Counted from the first letter of the stretch, positions 1 to 9,535 are shown. The stretch is DNA of 64,000 nucleotides from Vibrio sp. ES.051 (GCF_002563795.1 NZ_PDJL01000004.1:1240001-1304000), one strand, 5' to 3'. A program made the numbers and translations. The notes: generated by a model not told the origin, from the sequence alone.

Positions 1-48
1 GGTTGGACAGACGGTAACGATCTTTCTTACGATGCGACGAAAAGCTAA
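1..48 (+). CDS. 3' end of an upstream gene, probably formate dehydrogenase iron-sulfur subunit
   Basis: The first 16 codons of the window are open and end in TAA at 46-48; the last residues read GWTDGNDLSYDATKS. The stop is 14 bp before the formate dehydrogenase cytochrome b gene, so by operon context this is most likely the C-terminus of the FdhB/FdnH-type ferredoxin-like subunit. Too little sequence is present to identify it by itself. Confidence 0.5.
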   Translation, partial: GWTDGNDLSYDATKS

Positions 49-62
49 GTAGGGAGAGGCAC

Positions 63-1115
63 ATGTTAAACACGCTTAAACGTGCGTCTCTAGTAATGCT
101 GTCAATGATGACGGCATTACTTCTGACTTTTGCAATGCAGGCTTCTGCAGAGGAGCAGTCTTCTAAAGTAGTACAACAGGAGATGACACAGCTCGCAGGA
201 GCAGATTACTGGCGCCAAGTCAGAGAGGGACAAGAAGGCTATACCACATCACAATCACCAGAGCATGGTGTGTTAATCAGTAAACCTGGTGAAACTTGGT
301 ATATTCTTAAAGAAAAATGGATGTCTCCTGCTGGTGCTGTCGCGATTTTCGGCAGTATCGCAATGGTAATTATGGCTTATGTATTTGTAGGTCCGCTAAT
401 GCTAAGCAAGCCACGTACTGGCAAAAAAGTGAAGCGTTGGTCCCGTTTGGATCGAGCTCTTCACTGGAGTATGGCGTTTACTTTTTTAACGCTGGCCTTC
501 AGTGGTTTGATGCTCGTTTACGGTAAGCATTTCTTAAAACCGTATGTTCCAACCGAGTTTTGGGGCTTTATTGTCATGTTGGCGAAACAGTACCACAATT
601 ATATGGGGCCGTTGTTCTTCGTCTTACTGATACTTGTTCTACTGAAATGGTGGCGTAAGTCAATTCCAAACATGACTGACGTACGTTGGTTCATGAAAAT
701 GGGCGGTATGGTTGGTAAGCACAAAGGCACACACCCCTCTGCGGGGTTCTCAAATGGCGGTGAGAAGGCAATCTATTGGTTATTGATCTTCTTCGGTATT
801 ATCGCTGCGATTAGCGGCTTGATTTTAGACTTCCCCATTTTTGATCAAACTCGCCGTGATATGGAGCTGTCGAACCTAGTTCATGCGATTTCAGCGCTAA
901 TTCTCATCTGTGGCTTTGTCTTCCATATCTACATCGGTTTGTTCGGAATGGAAGGGGCGCTAGAAGGCATGGTGACCGGCGAAGTTGATGAGACATGGGC
1001 AAAAGAACACCATGACCTTTGGTACGAAGAAGTGAAGTCTAAAGAAGCGATGGGCGAAGCTGAGTCAAAACCAGCTGCAGAGAAAGGAGCGAAAACGAAT
1101 GAACAAACATCATAA
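63..1115 (+). CDS. Formate dehydrogenase cytochrome b (gamma) subunit
   Basis: This 350-residue protein resembles the membrane cytochrome b that passes electrons from a periplasmic formate dehydrogenase to quinone. A signal-like segment (about residues 1-30, ending near QASA) and an extra N-terminal membrane segment (about 92-112) precede the core. Four core membrane spans follow, with candidate haem-ligand histidines in RALHWSM, KQYHNYMGP, LVHAIS and FVFHIYIG. It is longer than E. coli FdnI (about 217 residues) and fits the longer FdhC-type subunits of Vibrio and Shewanella. The C-terminal tail is polar and rich in Lys, Glu and Ala. GGGAGAGG lies upstream of the ATG. It follows the probable FdhB gene by 14 bp and overlaps the next gene by 17 bp. 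Confidence 0.9.
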   Translation: MLNTLKRASLVMLSMMTALLLTFAMQASAEEQSSKVVQQEMTQLAGADYWRQVREGQEGYTTSQSPEHGVLISKPGETWYILKEKWMSPAGAVAIFGSIAMVIMAYVFVGPLMLSKPRTGKKVKRWSRLDRALHWSMAFTFLTLAFSGLMLVYGKHFLKPYVPTEFWGFIVMLAKQYHNYMGPLFFVLLILVLLKWWRKSIPNMTDVRWFMKMGGMVGKHKGTHPSAGFSNGGEKAIYWLLIFFGIIAAISGLILDFPIFDQTRRDMELSNLVHAISALILICGFVFHIYIGLFGMEGALEGMVTGEVDETWAKEHHDLWYEEVKSKEAMGEAESKPAAEKGAKTNEQTS

Positions 1116-1515
1116 CGGGATTTGGATTGCGTACATCCTGAGCTGTTTGACCCCGTTTACGTTTTTGGTCTCAGGCGTTATTGCAATTATCTATGCTGGT
1201 TACCGTTTAGATAAGGGAGAAGACAGCGAGGTAGTGATTTCTCACTATTATGGTTTGATTCGAACTTTCTTTCTTTATTTGACGTTTTTTGTCGTGCTAA
1301 TTGTAACGGTTGCAACTTCTAACGGTGTTTTAATTGGAGTTAGCGACTATTGGGTACAAAACACGTTGATTGAAAACATCGCGTACTTCATCCCTTGGGT
1401 TGGAATGTTGTTTGCGGCTTTAGCCATCTTTGTTTGGTTGATTCGTATGTTCCAAGGTATGCAGCAGCTGCGTCATAATCAGCCACATAGACCGTCGACA
1501 GGGCCAAACCTTTAG
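1099..1515 (+). CDS. Small inner-membrane protein, DUF4870/Tic20-like
   Basis: A 138-residue hydrophobic protein with three to four predicted membrane segments (about residues 8-32, 50-72, 90-115). The pattern YILSCLTPFTFLVSG near the N-terminus is typical of small DUF4870-like membrane proteins that follow formate dehydrogenase genes in Vibrio. AAGGAGCG precedes the ATG. It overlaps the formate dehydrogenase gene by 17 bp, which suggests translational coupling and a role in assembly or stability of that enzyme (inferred only). The C-terminus is a short polar tail. Confidence 0.75.
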   Translation: MNKHHNGIWIAYILSCLTPFTFLVSGVIAIIYAGYRLDKGEDSEVVISHYYGLIRTFFLYLTFFVVLIVTVATSNGVLIGVSDYWVQNTLIENIAYFIPWVGMLFAALAIFVWLIRMFQGMQQLRHNQPHRPSTGPNL

Positions 1516-1552
1516 TTAATCTATACTACTTAAAATAGCCATTAAAGAGGTT

Positions 1553-1579
1553 ATGCCGTTCACTTAAAGTGAGCGGCAT
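1553..1579. terminator. Probable terminator, formate dehydrogenase operon / small lipoprotein gene
   Basis: An inverted repeat with arms ATGCCGTTCACT and AGTGAGCGGCAT around a TAA loop (one mismatch) lies between convergent genes. It has no long T run, so the call is structural. Confidence 0.55.
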
Positions 1580-1591
1580 TGCTCCGCTCTT

Positions 1592-1765
1592 CTAGCAATT
1601 TCCTTTCTTCGCTTGCCCTGGAGGACAAAAGTCACCATTGCCTCGGTGTTTATCGTCATTCGTGCTGACTTTTACTTTTACATCGTCTATTTCGCCTTCA
1701 ACGTTGGTTAGCTGACAACCCGCTAAAGTTGTAAGTAATATAAGCGCCAGAGATACTTCTCTCAT
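1592..1765 (-). CDS. Small predicted lipoprotein (57 aa)
   Basis: A short gene read on the minus strand from ATG at 1765 to TAG at 1592. The N-terminus MREVSLALILLTTLAGCQL is a classic lipoprotein signal: a charged start, a hydrophobic core and the lipobox LAGC with the acylated Cys at residue 17. The mature part is about 40 residues, acidic then basic, and ends in FCPPGQAKKGNC, so two further cysteines could form a disulfide. A strong Shine-Dalgarno (GAGGAA) lies 6 bases upstream of the ATG. Function unknown; predicted outer- or inner-membrane-anchored periplasmic peptide. Confidence 0.75.
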   Translation of the reverse strand: MREVSLALILLTTLAGCQLTNVEGEIDDVKVKVSTNDDKHRGNGDFCPPGQAKKGNC

Positions 1766-1885
1766 TGCGATTCCTCAAAAAATATAATTTTAACCGTGAT
1801 CATTACGACCATAGTCTAATCCATATTACTACTGTTGCTATTCTTTCAGTGTTAAGCTAATGAAAAAGAACGACAAGGATAAGTT

Positions 1886-2617
1886 ATGAATTTCCCGTAT
1901 AGAAATATTGTAGTACTTACTGGGGCTGGTATCTCTGCCGAATCTGGTATTCAAACATTTCGTGCTCAAGATGGTCTCTGGGAGAATCACCGAATTGAAG
2001 ATGTGGCAACACCTGAAGGATTTGCTCGCGATCCGGACCTTGTTCAAAACTTTTATAATCTACGTCGTAAAAAACTCCAAGACGAAACCATATCACCGAA
2101 TGCGGCACATAAGGCCTTGGGTCACCTTGAGGCTGAATTAAAAGGCAAAGTGACGGTAATCACTCAAAATATAGACAACCTTCACGAAAGAGGCGGCAGC
2201 CAGAATGTAATTCACATGCACGGTGAGCTTCTAAAAGCCCGATGCAGTGAATCGAATCAGGTCATTGAGCATAATGGTGATATTGCAACTGGCGAACTTT
2301 GCCATTGTTGTCAGATGCCTTCTCAAATGAGACCCCACATTGTTTGGTTTGGAGAAATGCCTTTAAGAATGGGGGATATTTACGCTGCGCTGGAAGAGGC
2401 AGATTTGTTTATTTCCATAGGAACTTCTGGTGTGGTATATCCGGCGGCGGGGTTTGTTCATGATGCAAAAATGCATGGTGCTCATACGATTGAAATTAAC
2501 CTTGAGCCTAGTGCAGTAGAGAGTGAGTTTGAGGAAAAGCGCTACGGAAAAGCGAGCATTGAGGTGCCAAAATTAGTTGACGAGATATTGGCTCTAGAAG
2601 GAAAAGATAGGATGTAA
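1886..2617 (+). CDS. cobB: NAD-dependent protein deacylase (sirtuin, CobB type)
   Basis: A class III sirtuin of 243 residues that removes acetyl and probably succinyl groups from lysines using NAD+. Visible motifs are the NAD-binding GAGIS (13-17), [12 protein letters not shown] (93-104) and the catalytic-histidine motif HMHG (110-113), followed by a Cys-containing zinc module (RC at 119-120 and CHCC about 25 residues later). FYNLRR (56-61) carries the Tyr and Arg that in E. coli CobB and SIRT5 read acidic acyl groups, so desuccinylation is likely. The length fits the short bacterial form. It is a single-gene unit ending at a bidirectional hairpin. Confidence 0.95.
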   Translation: MNFPYRNIVVLTGAGISAESGIQTFRAQDGLWENHRIEDVATPEGFARDPDLVQNFYNLRRKKLQDETISPNAAHKALGHLEAELKGKVTVITQNIDNLHERGGSQNVIHMHGELLKARCSESNQVIEHNGDIATGELCHCCQMPSQMRPHIVWFGEMPLRMGDIYAALEEADLFISIGTSGVVYPAAGFVHDAKMHGAHTIEINLEPSAVESEFEEKRYGKASIEVPKLVDEILALEGKDRM

Positions 2618-2660
2618 CAAGTCCCACAGGCGAGAGCGCTTGCCTTGTAAATGAGAACAA

Positions 2661-2684
2661 AAAAGCGGCTCATGAGCCGCTTTT
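2661..2684. terminator. Bidirectional terminator between cobB and potD
   Basis: A perfect 12-bp palindrome, AAAAGCGGCTCA followed by TGAGCCGCTTTT, so both strands end in a T run. It separates convergent cobB and potD. Confidence 0.9.
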
Positions 2685-2705
2685 CATCTCTTTAAAACTA
2701 ACGAA

Positions 2706-3743
2706 TTAGTTGTTCACTTTTAGCTTTTGGAAGTACTCATCGTACATTACGCTCGCTTCGCCAACTTCGTTTTGCCATGTTCCGTTGTCCATCACTTCTT
2801 GTGGTGGGAAGATGCTTGGATCGTTAGCAAATTCCTTAGGGAGGAGGTCATGCGCTGTTCCAACTGGAGTAGGGTAACCAATCTCTAGAGCAATCTTCGC
2901 TGCGTTCTCTGGACGTAGTAGAAAGTCGATCATCTTATGGGCGGCATCTGCGTTCTTCGCGCCAGCAGGGATGGCAAGGCTATCCATCCAGAGGATAGTG
3001 CCTTTTTCGGGCCAGATGATGTCAATGTTCGCGCCTTCTTGACGAGCTATGTATGCAGAGCCGTTCCACAACATACCAAGAGAAACTTCACCGGCTAAGT
3101 ATGGGTTTGCTGGGAAGTCTGAGTTAAATACCAAAACGTTTGGCATTAACTTCTTCAATTCTTCGTACGCCGCTTTGATTTCGTCTGGGTTCGTCGTGTT
3201 CGGAGAGTAACCAAGCTTAGTCAATGCGATGTGAAAGACTTCACGAGAGTCATCCATTAGCATTAGTTGACCTTCCCACTTACTATCCCAGAAATCATCC
3301 CATTTAGTCACAGTCGACGTGTCTAGCATATCTGCATTGATACCAATACCGGTCGCACCCCAAATATAAGGAATAGAATAGTTATTATTTGGGTCAAACG
3401 GTTTATTTAGGAAATTAGTATCAAGTTCGGAAAAGTGAGACAGTTTCTCTTTATCGAGCTTTTGCAGCATGCCTTCTTTACGCATTTTAGAGACGAAATA
3501 GGTAGACGGTACTACCAAGTCGTAGCCAGAACCTTGGGTTTTCAGTTTTGCGTACATACTCTCGTTAGATTCGTATGTAGAGTAAATAACTTTAATTCCA
3601 GTTTCTTTTGTAAAGTCTTCAAGAACTTCGTTTGGAATGTATTCCGACCAGTTGTAGAAATACAGTTCTTGATCAGCAGCTATTGCAGGGGGAGCGATGA
3701 GCGTCGCTGCACATAGAGCGCTTGCGTAGAATTTACTTTTCAT
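2706..3743 (-). CDS. potD: Spermidine/putrescine-binding periplasmic protein PotD
   Basis: Solute-binding protein of the polyamine ABC importer, 345 residues. A signal peptide (about residues 1-22, ending near PPAIAA) is followed by the family start QELYFYNWSEYIP, and the body has LMDDSREVFHIALTKLGYS and MLWNGSAYIAR, typical of PotD. The ATG at 3743 was chosen over an upstream in-frame start because it begins the signal peptide directly. It lies downstream of potABC and of a decayed second copy of itself, and is the only intact binding-protein gene here. Confidence 0.95.
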   Translation of the reverse strand: MKSKFYASALCAATLIAPPAIAADQELYFYNWSEYIPNEVLEDFTKETGIKVIYSTYESNESMYAKLKTQGSGYDLVVPSTYFVSKMRKEGMLQKLDKEKLSHFSELDTNFLNKPFDPNNNYSIPYIWGATGIGINADMLDTSTVTKWDDFWDSKWEGQLMLMDDSREVFHIALTKLGYSPNTTNPDEIKAAYEELKKLMPNVLVFNSDFPANPYLAGEVSLGMLWNGSAYIARQEGANIDIIWPEKGTILWMDSLAIPAGAKNADAAHKMIDFLLRPENAAKIALEIGYPTPVGTAHDLLPKEFANDPSIFPPQEVMDNGTWQNEVGEASVMYDEYFQKLKVNN

Positions 3744-3918
3744 TTGTTTTCCGTTTTGTTTCGCGATTGGATAAATCAATACTAGTGGTAGTTATCAAGT
3801 TGAGCCAAATCGCATTAAGCACAAATCTGTTTATTTAGCTCGAACACGGTTATCTAATCGTTATGAGATAATAGAGCCAAACAAACCTAACAACGTACAA
3901 TTATATCAGCCAATTACA

Positions 3919-3947
3919 AAAATAGGCAGCGTATTGCTACCTATTTT
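3919..3947 (-). terminator. Probable terminator after the decayed potD copy
   Basis: A hairpin with arms AAAATAGG and CCTATTTT plus an inner AGC/GCT pair sits just past the pseudogene on the minus strand. It suggests the intact potD has its own transcript or depends on read-through. Confidence 0.6.
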
Positions 3948-3975
3948 CTTTCAGTCGATGGCTTGTTATGTAAGC

Positions 3976-4739
3976 TTATTGTCCCGCTTTCAGCTTCAGG
4001 AAGTAATCTTCGTACTTGACGGTTAGGTCACCAACCGCATCTTGCCATTCAACTCGATCAAGGTCTTCTTGAACAGGGAATAGTGGTGCAACCTCTTTAA
4101 ACTTAGCGTTCGATTCCGCCACGGCCGTTAGATAGCCAGTATCACGAGAGATTTGCTCTTCAATTTCAGGCCGCAGTAGAAAGTCGATCATTTTATGTGC
4201 CGCTTCTACATTTTTCGCACCGGAAGAGATAGTAAAGTTATCAACCCAACCGATACCACCTTCTTTAGGAAATACGAGTTTAAGGTTCAGGCCTTCATTT
4301 TGAGCAGCTGCAGCGCTGCCGTTTCAAAGCATACCAACGCCCACTTCACCAGACATGTAAGGTGCGCCAGGATTATCAGAGTTAAAAACTAGAACGTTGG
4401 CATCAACTTTTGTAGCTCAGCGTACGCTTCATCAATTTGGTTAGGGTCTTTTGAGTTGCCTGAATAGCCAAGTTTACGCAGAGCGATGTGGAAGACTTCG
4501 CGAGTGTCGTCCATCAGCATTACTTGGCCTTCAAGCTCGGGCTTCCATAGATATAGATATAGAGCTGCCCAGCTTTGGAAGTTGTTTGGATCGTACATAT
4601 CTGCGTTAATCGCTAGACCTGTAATCGCAACAACGTGTGGAATAGAGTAGCCCATTTTTTCATTGACGTTAGCTCCAAACCAAACGTTGTCCAAATCATT
4701 TTGGACGGTAGATAGAAAAACAGAATGGTATGTAACCAT
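3976..4739 (-). pseudogene. Decayed second potD (polyamine-binding protein) copy
   Basis: Two reading-frame fragments align with successive parts of PotD (YSIPHVVAITGLAINADM ... LMDDTREVFHIALRKLGYS, then MIDFLLRPEIEEQIS ... DYFLKLKAG). Three lesions are visible. (1) About the first 90 codons, including the signal peptide, are missing. (2) After KLMP one A is lost (near 4397), turning an expected PNVLVF into PTF-stop. (3) In the conserved MLWNGS motif the Trp codon is TGA (4324-4326). A short repeat of TATAGA near 4548-4564 also adds residues before the WKPELEGQ segment. Many Vibrio carry two potD genes in this place, so this is the second copy in decay. Confidence 0.92.
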
Positions 4740-4769
4740 TCTGTTTCGTGATGTTAACGGATATGGGTT

Positions 4770-5540
4770 TTACTTTACTTTTTCTCTTGCGAGCAACTGA
4801 GAAATTACGACAAGAATTAAAGAAACCACCAACATGACCGTTGCAAGAGCATTCACTTCCGGTGAAATACCCACCTTAACCATCGAGTAAATTTTCAATG
4901 GTAGGATTTCATACGTTGGACCTGTTACGAACGAACTAATAATTACGTCGTCCAGAGACAGGGTAAAGCTAAGCAGCCAACCTGCCGCAACTGCTGGTTT
5001 TGCAAGAGGAAGGATAATCTGTTTCAAGATAATCCATTCACTTGCGCCAAGATCTTTTGCTGCTTCTAACATCTTCACATCGAAGCCATTTAAGCGGCTG
5101 TATACGGTTACCACGACGAATGGCAAACAGAAGGTGATGTGAGCAATTAATAGAGTAAAGAAGCCTAGCTGTGCGCCTAAGACTAGGAACAGAGCAAGTA
5201 ATGAAATCGCCATGACGATATCTGGAGACATCATTACGACAAACAGCATACCGTTTACTGCCCCTTTACCTTTGAACGAGTAACGGAATAGGGCAACAGC
5301 GGTTAAGCTACCAATGATGGTTGCCGCTGTCGCTGAAAACACCGCCACGTTCAATGAGTGCCATGCCGCCTGCATTAAGCTGTCGTTGTTGACTAAGGTT
5401 TCATACCATTTGGTGGTGAAACCGCCCCATTTCATACCAAATTTATTAGCGTTAAATGAGTTTACGATTAGTACAACGATTGGTAGATACAAAAATGCAT
5501 AAACCAACGCCATAAAGCTAAATCTAACTGTGCGTCCCAT
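4770..5540 (-). CDS. potC: Polyamine ABC transporter permease PotC
   Basis: An inner-membrane permease of 256 residues with about six membrane segments. The EAA-type loop that contacts the ATPase reads [20 protein letters not shown]. Its start codon shares one base with the potB stop (TAATG), indicating coupled translation. With PotB it forms the channel for spermidine/putrescine uptake driven by PotA. The gene after it on the strand is the broken potD copy. Confidence 0.95.
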   Translation of the reverse strand: MGRTVRFSFMALVYAFLYLPIVVLIVNSFNANKFGMKWGGFTTKWYETLVNNDSLMQAAWHSLNVAVFSATAATIIGSLTAVALFRYSFKGKGAVNGMLFVVMMSPDIVMAISLLALFLVLGAQLGFFTLLIAHITFCLPFVVVTVYSRLNGFDVKMLEAAKDLGASEWIILKQIILPLAKPAVAAGWLLSFTLSLDDVIISSFVTGPTYEILPLKIYSMVKVGISPEVNALATVMLVVSLILVVISQLLAREKVK

Positions 5541-6400
5541 TAGTTTAGCTCCACTTTTTTATTCAACAACTTGCCTGCTCGATAGTAAGCGTACAGCATT
5601 ACCGCCATTGCAAAGGTGAGGGCGATACTCGTCGCTGCCCCAAATGGCCAGTCACGTGCATTCAATACTTGGCTCTTAATTACGTTACCGATCAATAAGT
5701 TCTTCGCGCCGCCTAGAAGGTCAGAAATGTAGAACATCCCCAAAGCAGGCAGAAGAACTAATAAGCAGCCACCGATAATACCAGGCATTGTTAAAGGCAA
5801 AATCACTCTGGTTATCGTTTGGAACTTGTTTGCTCCGAGATCTTTTGCCGCCTCGATGTATGTGTTGTCTAACTTCTCAATCGCTGAGTAAAGCGGCAGA
5901 ATCATAAATGGAAGCAAAATATACACAAGGCCAATCATTACCGCCGTTTCGCTGTACATAATACGCATCGGCTTATCGATGATTTCCATTGCCATCAGCG
6001 ACTTGTTCAAAATGCCCTGTGTGCCTAGAACAATCTTTAGTCCGTAAGTTCGAATCAAAGAGTTCGTCCAAAATGGTACGATCACCAAAAACAACATAAA
6101 TGGACGCCATCTTTCAGGCATTTTGGCTACGATGTAGGCAAATGGATAGCCAATCACTAAGCAGAACAGGGTTGCCACAATTGCCATGTAGAACGAGTGC
6201 ATCAGCACTTTCGCATATAATGGGTCTAACAGACGCAGGTAGTTGTCGAAAGTGAATGTCATTTCGATTAAGTTTGCTTCATCACGCGTTAAGAAACTGG
6301 TACCGATAATCATTAGATTTGGAACCAACACGAATAGTGTTAGCCAACCCACTACGACGGCAATGATCGCGTTCTGAAGATTAATCTTCTTGCTTATCAT
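5540..6400 (-). CDS. potB: Polyamine ABC transporter permease PotB
   Basis: A 286-residue inner-membrane permease with about six membrane segments and the coupling loop [21 protein letters not shown] longer reading starts at 6493, but ATG at 6400 ([10 protein letters not shown]) is preferred: it is preceded by a strong GGGAGGTGG Shine-Dalgarno and begins right before the first membrane span. It overlaps the 3' end of potA by 20 bp and potC by one base, so potABC is one translationally coupled operon. Confidence 0.95.
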   Translation of the reverse strand: MISKKINLQNAIIAVVVGWLTLFVLVPNLMIIGTSFLTRDEANLIEMTFTFDNYLRLLDPLYAKVLMHSFYMAIVATLFCLVIGYPFAYIVAKMPERWRPFMLFLVIVPFWTNSLIRTYGLKIVLGTQGILNKSLMAMEIIDKPMRIMYSETAVMIGLVYILLPFMILPLYSAIEKLDNTYIEAAKDLGANKFQTITRVILPLTMPGIIGGCLLVLLPALGMFYISDLLGGAKNLLIGNVIKSQVLNARDWPFGAATSIALTFAMAVMLYAYYRAGKLLNKKVELN

Positions 6401-7520
6401 TGAGTACCACCTCCCAGCTTTCAACCCAAGTAATAGCGACTTTCTGGCCGAGTGAGTGGTCCACATCTGGATCATCTTCGTTAAAGAACTCACTCACCAT
6501 TACACGCATACCTGAATCTAATTGAATGACAGAGTCTAACGTCATACCTTTATAAGTACGCTCAGTTACGTGACCTACAATGCCTTTCTCTTCAGATTCT
6601 TTAATCTCTTCAATACGTAAGTCTTCAGGGCGAAGTAGTACTTGTAGTTTGTCGTCTTTCTGTGCTTCCTTATCGTAGTAAACGACGGATTCAACACCTT
6701 CAATTTCTGCGCGGATGCGTTTGTCATCGATGCGCTCTAGCATGGTTGCATTGAACACGTTGATCTCACCAATAAAGCGAGCAACAAACAGGTTCTTAGG
6801 TTCTTCGTAAATCTCACGCGGAGAGCCATCTTGTTCGATAACGCCATCACGCATCACGATAATGCGGTCTGACATCGATAAGGCTTCTTCTTGATCGTGT
6901 GTTACAAAGATGAAGGTAATACCAAGTTGACGCTGAAGTTGCTTTAATTCGATCTGCATTTGCTTACGTAGTTTGTAATCCAGCGCAGAGAGCGATTCGT
7001 CGAGCAGCAGCACTTTTGGCTTGTTAACGACCGCACGTGCAATTGCGATACGCTGCTGTTGCCCACCAGAAAGTTGATGCGGCTTACGCTGGGCCATTTT
7101 CTCGAGACGAACCATGCGTAATGCTTCCATTACTCTTGGTTCAATTTCTGCGGCAGGCGTTTTCTGCATACGAAGACCAAAAGCGACATTGTCAAATACG
7201 GTCATGTGTGGAAACAGTGCGTAACTTTGAAATACGGTGTTGACGTGCCTTTGTTCAGCAGGAACCTGTGTTACATTTTGGTCATCCAAAATGATTTGAC
7301 CGTTATCTGCCGTTTCAAACCCTGCGATCATGCGTAAAACTGTTGTTTTACCACAACCAGAAGGGCCAAGAATGGTCAGAAATTCGCCATGATTAACATC
7401 CAGATTTAAATTACCGATGATTTCCTTTCCATCGAAACTTTTACTAATACCAGATAAACGAATAACTGGTTTTCCTGCTTGCGGTTTTGCGTTCAACGTC
7501 TGTATTTCCCCCACGTTCAA
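6381..7520 (-). CDS. potA: Polyamine ABC transporter ATPase PotA
   Basis: The ATP-binding subunit of the spermidine/putrescine importer, 379 residues. It has Walker [11 protein letters not shown]-loop [11 protein letters not shown], signature LSGGQQQR, Walker [13 protein letters not shown] and switch FVTHDQEEA, then a C-terminal TOBE-type domain. No ATG is available at the start: TTG at 7520 or GTG at 7514 (giving a protein beginning MGEIQTL) are the candidates, and the GTG start matches other Vibrio PotA. It is first gene of potABC. Confidence 0.95.
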   Translation of the reverse strand: MNVGEIQTLNAKPQAGKPVIRLSGISKSFDGKEIIGNLNLDVNHGEFLTILGPSGCGKTTVLRMIAGFETADNGQIILDDQNVTQVPAEQRHVNTVFQSYALFPHMTVFDNVAFGLRMQKTPAAEIEPRVMEALRMVRLEKMAQRKPHQLSGGQQQRIAIARAVVNKPKVLLLDESLSALDYKLRKQMQIELKQLQRQLGITFIFVTHDQEEALSMSDRIIVMRDGVIEQDGSPREIYEEPKNLFVARFIGEINVFNATMLERIDDKRIRAEIEGVESVVYYDKEAQKDDKLQVLLRPEDLRIEEIKESEEKGIVGHVTERTYKGMTLDSVIQLDSGMRVMVSEFFNEDDPDVDHSLGQKVAITWVESWEVVLNDKQED

Positions 7521-7895
7521 GTTGGGCTTATTCCCACTGATGTGACACTAGCCATTCACTTTGAGGCGCGCATCATAATCACCAAAGTTGTGAAATTAAA
7601 GAGTTTTCTCATCTTGAAACAGAAAAAATTTTGCAGGAAAAAGTAATTATTCCTTACCATACTGTTTTATAAGATTAATTGGTATTTAAGCTCTGTTTGA
7701 TAGTGTTACGCTTTATTCAACAATTGTTTCTAATTTCATACCTACTGAGTGGTCAATTATCAAGCACATAGTAGAGATTGCAAGGGTAGGGTGTGAGTTA
7801 TGGATGTTAGACGAGGAAAGATTTCTTTATAATGATGGTCAAATTAATTGACTGGTATTCCAGTAAAAATTTCACAAGTTAATCTTGGATAATAT
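7521..7895. other. Divergent intergenic region potA / membrane-protein gene
   Basis: An AT-rich stretch of about 375 bp between divergently read genes, expected to hold both promoters. No open gene was found. It contains a palindrome with arms GTCAA and TTGAC (about 7839-7853) and an octamer GGGTAGGG (7794-7801) that matches the FtsK orienting consensus. No clear terminator or riboswitch was seen. Confidence 0.6.
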
Positions 7896-8693
7896 ATGAA
7901 CGACGATTTTGAGAAAGATTTCAATCTTGGGGGGAGTGTCGAACGAGCTTTGTCTGGCGACTACGAACTGAAAGCAGGTGCTGTTTTCAGTGAGGCTTGG
8001 CGAGCAACGATTCAACACTTTTTATCATTTTCTCCCGCCATTATTGTACTGCTTTTTGTCCAGTTAGGGATTTTCTACATTGCATTACAACTACAGCTCG
8101 GCGACCCAAGTATTATTTTGGACGCGATAGAAAATCCTGAGTCTTTCACAAGCGATATCGTGTCAGCTATTTATGTCGCGAACTTTAGCTATGAGGTTAT
8201 CAGTGCCCCTATCTATGCGGGCATCAGTTTGATGGCGATGAGCCATGTGGCTGGGTTAAAAACCAAGTTACGTCACGTTGGTAAAGGGTTACAATTTACG
8301 ATTCCAGTCATTTTAGCCACATTGATGAGTTTAATGCTCCAAGGGGTCGTGGGTATGATTTTACCGCCATTATCCTTATACCTATCTTTAGCATTTAGTC
8401 ATTCTATCTTGTTAATTTGTGAGAAAAGAATTCCCCCAATGCAAGCCTTATTGCTTTCGCTTCGTGCTATCAACAAGAAGATTTTTGTTGTTGCAGGGCT
8501 TTTCTTGGGTGTGATGTTGATGTTTATTGTGGCAGCTATGTTCTACGGTATTGGTTTGATTTTTGTGTTGCCGTTCTTTTTCCATTTAAAAGGGGTGCTT
8601 TATCGCGAAATGTTTGGTATTAAGCTCAAGATCGTAGCAGCACAGAAAAATGACAATGATCACGACGGTGATTCAAAGGTGTTTGATGCCTAA
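7896..8693 (+). CDS. Hypothetical multi-span inner-membrane protein
   Basis: A 265-residue protein of unknown function. A polar N-terminus of about 40 residues is followed by about five to six hydrophobic segments (about 45-70, 95-125, 140-175, 195-235) and a polar C-terminus ending in KVFDA. I recognise no catalytic motif. It overlaps the peptidoglycan-hydrolase gene behind it by 8 bp, so the two are probably co-translated. An envelope role is plausible from context only. Confidence 0.8.
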   Translation: MNDDFEKDFNLGGSVERALSGDYELKAGAVFSEAWRATIQHFLSFSPAIIVLLFVQLGIFYIALQLQLGDPSIILDAIENPESFTSDIVSAIYVANFSYEVISAPIYAGISLMAMSHVAGLKTKLRHVGKGLQFTIPVILATLMSLMLQGVVGMILPPLSLYLSLAFSHSILLICEKRIPPMQALLLSLRAINKKIFVVAGLFLGVMLMFIVAAMFYGIGLIFVLPFFFHLKGVLYREMFGIKLKIVAAQKNDNDHDGDSKVFDA

Positions 8694-9522
8694 ATCTTTA
8701 AAATTAATGAGTTTACGATTGGCGGCGACCTGCATAGCCGTCACTTTCATTTCCATAGGTCCGTATTTACACTACGAGCAACAGTTTAAATATGTTGAGA
8801 ATCCTGATGTGCTGTCCGAGACAATTAAGCATGTCGATTTGTCTCATTTGCCATACATTGGTGATATCCCTGACTTCAACGCAATAAAAGACACCAAAGA
8901 GAAAAAAGCGGCGTTTTTTGATTTCTTAAGACCTAAGATAGCAATTGAGAATCAACGAATTCGTCATGAACGAACGTTTCTTACCTCTTTAAAGCTAGGG
9001 AGAATCACTCAAGAACAAGAAGAGTACGCACAGCGATTAGCGGCTCTGTATTCTTTGCCTTTGAGCGACAACAAGGTTGATCAAGCGTGGCTGGATGAAA
9101 TGCTTGTGCGAGTGAATGTCTTACCAGAAGCATTGGTTCTAACTCAAGCAGCAAATGAATCTGCGTGGGGCACTTCTCGTTTTGCTACTCAAGCGAACAA
9201 CTTGTTTGGTCAATGGTGTTATAAGCAGGGCTGTGGAATTGTTCCTGCGCAACGTGGCGCTGGCAAAGTTCATGAAGTTAAAAAATTCGATTCTGTACAG
9301 CAGTCGGTTCATGGCTACTTTATGAATGTCAATCGAAACCCAGCGTATGCTGAACTGCGTGAAATCAGAGCTTCTCTAGCCGAAAAGAACAAAGACCTGT
9401 TATCGGTCGCAACGGCGTCAGAGTTAACTCATGGATTGCTAGCGTATTCTGAACGTGGCATTGCTTATGTACACGATCTTCGCGCTATGATTCGTCATAA
9501 TAACGCCTACTGGACACAATAA
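8686..9522 (+). CDS. Bax-like peptidoglycan glucosaminidase
   Basis: A 278-residue exported protein with an uncleaved signal or anchor at the N-terminus (about residues 5-30). The C-terminal half is a glucosaminidase domain of the Bax/FlgJ type: LTQAANESAWGTSRFA contains the probable catalytic Glu, followed by NNLFGQW and the Tyr-containing NPAYAEL. ATG at 8686 was chosen because AAGGTG precedes it at proper spacing; the reading frame is open further upstream inside the previous gene. Predicted to cut beta-N-acetylglucosamine linkages in peptidoglycan. Confidence 0.88.
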   Translation: MPKSLKLMSLRLAATCIAVTFISIGPYLHYEQQFKYVENPDVLSETIKHVDLSHLPYIGDIPDFNAIKDTKEKKAAFFDFLRPKIAIENQRIRHERTFLTSLKLGRITQEQEEYAQRLAALYSLPLSDNKVDQAWLDEMLVRVNVLPEALVLTQAANESAWGTSRFATQANNLFGQWCYKQGCGIVPAQRGAGKVHEVKKFDSVQQSVHGYFMNVNRNPAYAELREIRASLAEKNKDLLSVATASELTHGLLAYSERGIAYVHDLRAMIRHNNAYWTQ

Positions 9523-9535
9523 AATAACGGATAAA

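Noticed and set aside
4389..4739. Separate short genes for each fragment of the second potD
   Set aside because: Both fragments align in order with one PotD protein and are split by a 1-bp deletion and a stop; one pseudogene is the better reading.
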